Assembly (NCBI GenBank): GCA_030762895.1
Contig: JAUPTC010000171.1
Coordinates: 1-64,000, forward strand
Source: Sophora flavescens
Lineage: Eukaryota > Streptophyta > Magnoliopsida > Fabales > Fabaceae
Length of the DNA stretch: 64,000 nucleotides
Reading direction: 5' to 3'
The translations under genes were made by a program, and so were the position numbers. Shown here piece after piece: positions 58,155 to 64,000 of the stretch (positions are counted from its first letter, which is position 1; each line of letters begins with the position of its first letter). The notes beneath the pieces were generated by a model. It ran no database searches and was not told the origin of the DNA. It saw only the letters and a list, made by a program, of their open reading frames with translations.

Positions 58155-59241
58155 ATGAGTGGAGGACAAGAAGGAGAGTTTGATCTTAGGTTGTTTGTGA
58201 AGGCTGTTCAAGAACAATTCCGAGCTCTAAACACAAGATTAGACAATCTACAACCTGCATCCAGTTCTAGAACACCGCCACAATCCAGTTCTGAAGAAGA
58301 GGAAGAGGAGCATTCGAGTAGGAGAGTTAATAGGAGGAGAAGAAGTGAAACAAGAGAGAAAGGTTGAACATGTGTTTGACTGTCACAATTATTGGGAGGA
58401 GAATAAGATTAAACTAGCAGTTGTTGAATTCACCGATTATGCTAGTATTTGGTGGGATCAATTTGTTATTAGTAGGCGGAGAAATGGGGAGAGGCCTATT
58501 CGTACATGGGAAGAGATGAAGACCGCCATGAAAAAGATTTGTCCCTAGCTACTACCATAGGGACTTGTACCGGAGATTGCAAAGCCTAACTCAAAGTTCT
58601 ATGAGTGTCGAAGATTACTACAAGGAGATGGAAATAGCCATGATTAGAGCAAATGTTGAAGAACACCAAGAGGCAACTATGGCTAGATTCATTGGAGGAT
58701 TAAAGAAGGAGATAGCTGATGTGGTAGAATTACAACATTATGTGGAGATGGAGGAGTTGCTTTGCACAAAGCTATTCAAGTGGAAAGGCAACTAAAAGCT
58801 AAGAGCACTTCCAAATTTCCTTCTAATTCTTCATGGAAATCAAATTGGCAAAACAACAAATCTGTGCCAAAGACAAAAGAAGATGCAAAGGCCAAAAATT
58901 CAATTGTTGTACCCAAAGGTAAAATGGAGACTAATTCATCTTCTAGATCTCGTGATGTCAAATGTTACAGGTGTCAAGGAATTGGGCATATTGCTTCTCA
59001 ATGCCCAAATAAAAGAGCCATTATAGTGTTGGACAATGGAGATATAGAGAGTGTGAGCTCAAGTGATGATGATATGCCATCTTTGGAGGATTGTAGTGAT
59101 GTTGAGGTTGCTGAACCTGTAAATGGAGATGTACTTGTTACTAGGCGTGCTCTTAACATGCAACCTAAAGTAAATGGTGATGATGAGCAGCGTGAGCATA
59201 TCTTTCATACAAGATGCCATGTCAAAAGGTATGCAGTTTAA
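58155..59241 (+). pseudogene. gag: gag of the plus-strand gypsy element (frameshifted)
   Basis: It starts at ATG 58155 (MSGGQEGEFD) with an acidic/basic N-terminus and hits a stop at 58367. The capsid domain continues in another frame (58345-58548): VEHVFDCHNYWEENK, SIWWDQF, RPIRTWEEMK. The segment corresponding to FHGKNDPEVYLEWE in the 4.45 kb units is missing between them, so a deletion is likely. A further shift near 58548 leads to SVEDYYKEMEIAMIRANVEE and GGLKKEIADVVELQHYVE, another near 58780, and then an open frame to 59241 with a CCHC zinc knuckle at 58963-59004 (CYRCQGIGHIASQC). In intact relatives this protein forms the virus-like particle and binds element RNA. Confidence 0.85.
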
Positions 59242-59613
59242 TCATTGATAGTGGTAGTTGGACAAATGTTGCTAGTGCCTTGTTGGTTGAGAAACTGAGT
59301 TTGCCCACTTTAAAGCATCCAAATCCATATAGACTCCAGTGGTTGAATGATTGTGGAGACATAAGGGTGACTAAGTAAGTGTTAATTTCATTTTCTATTG
59401 GGAAGTACAAGGATGAAGTTCTTTGTGACGTGGCTCCTATGCATGCTGGACATTTACTTCTTGGGCGTCCGTGGCAATTTGATAGAAGAGTTACTCATGA
59501 TGGGTAAAAAAATAGATACAGTCTTGTTATGGACAATCGCACCATTGTTTTAACACCTCTCCAACCTCACGGAGGCTTATGCCGACCAAATCAGAATTTC
59601 AAGAGAGTGTAAG
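59232..59613 (+). pseudogene. pol: Protease domain of the plus-strand gypsy element
   Basis: CSLIIDSGSWTNVAS carries the retropepsin Asp-Ser-Gly at 59247-59255, followed by KLSLPTLKHPNPY, IGKYKDEVLCDV and HLLLGRPW. Stops at about 59376 (CTAAGTAAG) and 59505 (GGTAAAAAA) interrupt it. The reading frame also changes relative to gag at 59232. It is the reference that shows the protease of the 4.45 kb units has lost its active-site Ser-Gly. Confidence 0.85.
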
Positions 59614-59999
59614 TTGAGAGAAGAGCAAATGAGGTCAAAAGAAAAGGAGAGGATAGATAAGAAAAATGAGAGCGAGCAAAAAAAGTCAGAAAACAAAGAA
59701 GATAAAAATAAGAGAGTGAGTGCATTTGCAAAGAAAAGAGAGGTTGAGAGTGCTTTGATAGCTAGAGAGCAGCTTCTTGTACTCCTGTACAAGGATGTTT
59801 TTCTCACTAACGACCTTAATTCTTCTTTGCCTAGTGAGTTTGTTTCCTTATTGCAGGAATTTGTTGATGTTTTTCCAGAAGAGGTTCCCCATGGATTACC
59901 TCTTTTAAGAGATATTGAACATCAAATTGACTTCGTCCCAGGTGCTTCACTTCCAAAGAGACTAGCCTATAGATCAAGTCCCGAGGAAGCAAAGGAGAT
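59614..59999 (+). pseudogene. pol: Linker and start of reverse transcriptase, truncated
   Basis: A K/E-rich linker is followed by LLVLLYKDVFLTND, SLLQEFVDVFPEEVPHG, RDIEHQIDFVPGASLP and YRSSPEEAKEI, the known run-in to RT. The frame stops matching at 59999, where a minus-strand LTR begins. GAGAT (59995-59999) would be the target-site duplication if the minus-strand element inserted here; its other end is outside the window. Confidence 0.85.
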
Positions 60000-60973
60000 T
60001 GATGACAACCAAGATGGGGTTGCCTTGTTATGATCTATTTGATTGAAATCTTGTTAGGTGTTGTGCAAATTTCAAATTAAAACTCAAAGTGAGATGATTC
60101 CAAATTGTAACCAAAACAAGAATTGAAGAATAAAAGAAGAAAATGGAAAGAGTAGAAGATGGGTGAAGGCGCCACAAACAAATAAGGATTTGTTTGATAA
60201 GCCAAATGAAATCCGCCACAAGAATGTTGGAATTCTTGATAAGGATAGAAACCTTGGTTCAACCAAGAACTTAGGAGAACAATGCTCACTAACAATGGAA
60301 AATTCCAAATCACATCAAAAGTTCCATTTCCAAGGTGTTTCATGCTTTACAAATAGTGTAGGCTGCCCAACTTTTGGCATCCAATAAAAAAACGAAAATA
60401 GCATTTGATTAGCCTATTCATGACACTAATTACCCACATTTATTGATTAGCCTATTCATGACACTAATTACCCACATTAAGACAACCTTTTGAATGGCCA
60501 CAAAAGTGTTATGGCAGCCACCAAGACAAAAAAAAACATGTGCATAAAAGACTCATAATTGTGGGGGTTACACTTTCTTATCACATTAAAATGTAACTCC
60601 CACAATTTACAACTTTATTCAAAATAGAAAAACAATTCCCCTAAATTCGTGTAGAACATGCATGTGGTCCTACTTGCATGATTCTCCACTTATTCAATTG
60701 AATTTGAACATAAAATTGGGCCTTGACTCACATATGTGCCCCACTTGTTTCTTCTTCATACACCCCCTTTCATTTGGGCCTTCCTCTTGGATGATCACAT
60801 TAATCCATTTGGGCTCTTCATCATTTGACTCGGGCCTTGCTTCCATTAGGAGTCCAATCATTTGACTTAGGGCTTGTTGGGCCCTCTTAGCTCTTGCTCT
60901 TGTCATTGGGCCTCCTAGGCCTTGAATGGCCTCTTGGTCCAAATTGGGCTTCATTGGTATTGGGCTCGCATCA
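60000..60973 (-). repeat. LTR_C: 3' LTR of the minus-strand autonomous-type element (974 bp)
   Basis: On the minus strand it begins TGATGCGAGCC after PPT GAAGAAGGAGGGGA and ends ...CAACCAAATAG to TGTCATCA-type terminal bases at 60000. The ends match LTR_A and LTR_B. A 38-bp direct repeat (TTGATTAGCCTATTC...) lies at about 60405-60480. The U3 codes for GLGGPMTRARAKRAQQ (60694-60954 minus). Confidence 0.9.
60405..60480 (+). repeat. 38-bp direct repeat in LTR_C U3
   Basis: Two adjacent copies containing GATTAGCCTATTCATGACAC, spaced 38 bp. Confidence 0.85.
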
Positions 60974-61079
60974 TCCCCTCCTTCTTCAAGTGAATTCGTC
61001 CTCGAATTAGAGTCGTCATCACCTACATCAAAAGAGACAAATCAGCCACATTAAAAGTTGCACTAATACCCCCATGTTC
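60974..61079 (-). pseudogene. pol: C-terminal tail of pol, between PPT and inserted solo LTR
   Basis: On the minus strand it reads GGISATFNVADLSLFD and SNSRTNSLEEGGDD, then passes through the PPT into the LTR-coded tail. It is separated from the integrase body by the solo LTR at 61080-62016. No chromodomain is evident. Confidence 0.82.
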
Positions 61080-62016
61080 TGATATGAGCCCAATTTGGAG
61101 TATGGTTCAAGAAGCTAGCCAAGGACTTGGTGGGCCAATAACAAATGTTACAACCAAGAAAGCCCAACAAGTGTTAATTCAAACTATGGTTCTCATCATG
61201 GAAGCAAGCCCAAATGCAAGATTGGATGGAATGAAGCCCAAATTATTAACTTACATTATCCAACTAAAGGATCCATGACAAGAGGGGCAGGCAACATGAA
61301 GAAGAGTCCAACTTTAGTTGTTTATTTTAATTCAATAAGTGTAAATGGGTTTTATGAGTGATCCCAATTACTAAGTGATGTTTTTGGGGCAGCCCACTTG
61401 TAATCCATGATGGAAAACGAATTTGATAGCTTAGTAGGAGGAATCTTTGGTTTGCATGCCAATAGTAACTCCTATAAGTTATTAGTGTGTTTATTGTTTT
61501 GTTAATTATGTGGGAGTTACACTTTTTAATATGAGAAGTAAAGTGTGGCAGCCACATAATGATGGTTATGAGAGAATAATAGACTCACCATTAGAGGCTG
61601 AGTTAAGAAGGGATTAGTGAGTCATTTAGTGACATGATTAGGCTAATTATTGTGGGGGTTATGATCTCTTTGGGAAGCCAAAAGTTGGCAGGCTTAAGAC
61701 TCTATTTGTACACTCCATTTTCATGTTGAATGGTAACTTGGATGTTGAATTTGGATTAAATCCATTTGTGAGGGAATTGTCTCTCTTTGGTTCTTGGTTG
61801 AGCCATCTTGTTCTTATCAAGAATCCACGATTCTTGTGGCGAACCTCACTTGGCTTATCAAACTCTCTAGTTTGTGGCGCCATCATCATCTCTAATCTTC
61901 ACCATTTTCATATTTTCTTCCTTTTATGATACAACTCAATTCTGACTTGGATTTGTAATTGGTAAAATTCAACCAAAAAGATCATCAAAGGCAACCTCAC
62001 CATTTGGTTGTCATCA
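61080..62016 (+). repeat. Solo LTR_B-type (937 bp), TSD TGTTC, inside integrase
   Basis: TGATATGAGCC...GGTTGTCATCA in plus orientation, flanked by TGTTC at 61075-61079 and 62017-62021. U3 codes on the plus strand for GLGGPITNVTTKKAQQ. It has the ancestral GAATTAAAAT state (complement near 61326). Confidence 0.94.
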
Positions 62017-63075
62017 TGTTCACTAGGAAGGTCCAACTTGTAAGCATTGTCATTGATCTTGGCTACAACTTGAAATGGCCCATCTCCCCTTGGTTGAAGT
62101 TTTGATTTCCTTTGGGAAGGAAACCTTTCTTTCCTCATATGCACCCATACCCAAACTCCGGGTTCAAAAACGACTTTCTTCCTTCCCTTGTTGGCTTGTC
62201 TTGCATAGCTCTCGGTCCTTTTTTCAATTTGGGCCTTAACTTGCTCATGGAGCTTCTTCACATATTCTGCCTTGGACCTACCATCTTTATGCTTCAAAAT
62301 GGAAGAATTAGGCAGTGGCAATAAATCAAGAGGAGTTAGAGGATTAAAACCATAAACAACCTCAAAAGGAGAAAATTGAGTGGTGCTATGAATAGCCCTA
62401 TTGTATGCAAACTCCACATGAGGCAAACACTCCTCCCAATACTTAATATTCTTTTTAATCACAGCCCTTAAAAGGGAAGAAAGAGTCCTATTCACAACTT
62501 CAGTTTGTCCATCCGTTTGAGGATGGCAAGTAGTGGAGAAAAGAAGATTTGTTCCAATCTTTCCCCACAAAGTCCTCCAAAAGTGGCTTAGGAACTTGGT
62601 GTCCCTATCACTAACAATGCTTCTTGGGAGACCATGAAGTCTCACCACTTCTTTAAAGAACAAATCCGCCACATGACAAGCATCATCAATCTTTTTGCAT
62701 GGTATAAAATGTGCCATTTTTGAAAATCTATCTACCACAACAAAGATTGAATCTTTTCCACTTTTTGTCCTAGGCAACCCAACAACAACGTCCATTGATA
62801 AATCAATCCAAGGAAAATCAGAATAGGCAAAGGAGTGTAAAGTCCATGAGGCATAACTTTTGATTTTGACTTTTGCACACAATGCATTTTTCACAAAATT
62901 TTTGCACATCATATTTCATATGAGGCCAATAAAAATGTTCATGCAACATGTCCAAAGTCTTTTGAACCCCAAAATGCCCCATTAGTCCCCCTTCATGTGC
63001 CTCTTTCACAAGTAAGTCCCTAATGGAGCTTTTAGGCACACACAACCTCTTTTCTTTGAATAAAAACCTTGGTGC
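62017..63075 (-). pseudogene. pol: Integrase of the minus-strand gypsy element
   Basis: The HHCC zinc-binding region is at 62890-63045: AHEGGLMGHFGVQKT, FYWPHMKYDV and CEKCIVCK. Two frame changes near 62830-62865 separate it from the core. The core (frame from 62912) has the DDE triad: Asp41 in SMDVVVGLP (codon 62790-62792), Asp102 in SDRDTKF and Glu138 in TDGQTEVVNR, 35 residues apart as in retroviral-type integrases. The C-terminal part reads KKVVFEPGVWVWVHMRKERF, QPRGDGPFQV and DNAYKLDLPSEH. The frame is cut at 62017 by the solo LTR. VVFEPG here is the source of the VVFEPGG ends of the non-autonomous ORFs. Confidence 0.9.
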
Positions 63076-63426
63076 CTAAAAAAATCCATTTTGGGCTGAA
63101 TGCACACAATTTGCAAAGATTTGAGAAAAGTCATCATCATGCTCATACAATTCCTTAACACATTCAAGTCCAAACAACTTTGTTTCAAGGGTGGAAAGTA
63201 AAGCATGTCTCCTTGAAAGTGCATCCGCCACAACATTGGCCTTACCCTTTTTATGTTTTACAACATAAGGAAATTGTTCAAGAAATTCAACCCATTTAGC
63301 ATGTCTCTTATTCAATTTTCCTTGACCCTTCAAATATTTCAAAGATTCATGGTCACTATGAATTACAAATTCCTTAGGCAAAAGATAGTGTTGCCAAGTT
63401 TGCAAAGCTCTCACTAAGGCATACAA
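63076..63426 (-). pseudogene. pol: RNase H domain of the minus-strand gypsy element
   Basis: One frame of 116 codons: ALVRALQTWQHYLLPKEFVI, HSDHESLKYLKGQ, RHAKWVEFLEQFPY and NVVADALSRRHALLS, typical of the Ty3/gypsy RNase H and its tether to integrase. It ends in a T-run at 63077-63085, where a one-base change creates TAG. Confidence 0.88.
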
Positions 63427-64000
63427 CTCCTTATCATAGGTGGGATAATTAAGTGCAGCTCCACTTAACTTCTCACTAAAATAAGCAATTGGATGCCCTC
63501 TTGCATCAAAACAGCCCCAACACCAACATTAGAAGCATCACATTCAATTTCAAAAGATTTTGCAAAATTAGGCAAAGCAAGAATTGGTGCATGGGTGAGC
63601 TTTTCTTAAGTTCCTTAAAAGCTTGTTCTTGTTTTCCCCCATTTAAACCCAACATTCTTTTGACAATTTCATTAAGGGGTGCAGCCAATGTGCTAAAATC
63701 TTTAACAAACCTCCTATAGAAACTAGCCAAACCATGAAAGCTCCTCACATCACTCACATTTTTGGGGGTTGGCCAATCTTGAATGGCCTTAATCTTTTCT
63801 TGATCCACATGGACCCCTTTAGCATTAATCACAAAACCAAGGAAAATCACATGATCCACACAAAAGTACATTTCTCCAAGTTTGCATACAACCTTTCTTT
63901 TCTTAATACAAGCAAAACAGCCCTTAAATGTTCATGGTGCTCATCTAAGTTTTTGCTATATATTAAGATATCATCAAAATATACCACCACAAATTTTCCC
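63427..64000 (-). pseudogene. pol: Reverse transcriptase, C-terminal part (runs off the window)
   Basis: From the right edge the minus strand codes for VVVYFDDILIYSKNL, with the catalytic YFDD at 63970-63981, then HLRAVLLVLRKERLYANLEKC. A one-base frame change near 63870 leads into DHVIFLGFVINAKGV, KIKAIQDWPTPKNVSDVRSF and LASFYRRFVKDFSTLAAPL. Another shift near 63590-63600 precedes the RNase H start. The N-terminal half of RT lies beyond 64000. Confidence 0.88.

Noticed and set aside
61250..61290. Possible origin of the minisatellite from LTR sequence (GGATCCATGACAAG, ATGATCATGGGTC)
   Set aside because: Similarity is limited to about a dozen bases around GGATCC and ATGGGTC; not enough to claim descent.

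Overview
The window looks like repeat-dense nuclear heterochromatin of a flowering plant, probably a eudicot. The evidence is Ty3/gypsy LTR retrotransposons with plant-type primer-binding sites (TGGTATCA-A/G-AGC, initiator-Met tRNA type), AT-rich leaders, plant-style gag/pol proteins and no bacterial gene organisation. I find no host gene, rRNA, tRNA or CRISPR array. Species cannot be named from the sequence.

Layout. (1) 1-17876: four head-to-tail copies of a ~4.45 kb unit. Each reads PBS/leader - gag-like ORF - PPT - LTR_B - degenerate protease/RT-linker ORF - PPT - LTR_A, so two different LTR types alternate. (2) 17877-24968: a 33-bp minisatellite, interrupted by a rearranged non-autonomous LTR element (18684-21443, TSD AAGTG) and a solo LTR (22445-23170, TSD GGTAA). 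(3) 24969-55003: a 30-kb minus-strand array with 12 copies of LTR_B and 11 short internal regions. Ten of the internal regions carry the same nested chimeric solo LTR with the same TAAGT duplication. The whole array is bracketed by a single CCATG duplication in the minisatellite, so it expanded from one insertion. (4) 55004-56748: more minisatellite, flipping orientation at 55622-55638. (5) 56749-59999: a decayed plus-strand gypsy element (LTR, PBS, gag with zinc knuckle, protease, start of RT), cut off by (6) 60000-64000: the 3' part of a minus-strand, autonomous-type gypsy element (LTR, IN, RNase H, RT to the window edge). Its integrase tail is split by a solo LTR (61080-62016, TSD TGTTC).

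How the parts relate. The non-autonomous elements keep LTR ends, PPTs, mostly a PBS, a short gag-like or K/E-rich ORF and the linker upstream of RT, but lack RT, RNase H and integrase. The minus-strand element at 60000-64000 has matching LTR ends and PPT context and is a plausible representative of the family that supplied enzymes. All pol-bearing copies here are broken by frameshifts or stops. The strongest signal in the window is satellite birth: LTR elements inserted into a palindrome-rich minisatellite and were then amplified into kilobase-period tandem arrays, with the order of events readable from target-site duplications and shared variants. Single-base homopolymer differences between copies could be sequencing error, and array copy number depends on assembly quality.
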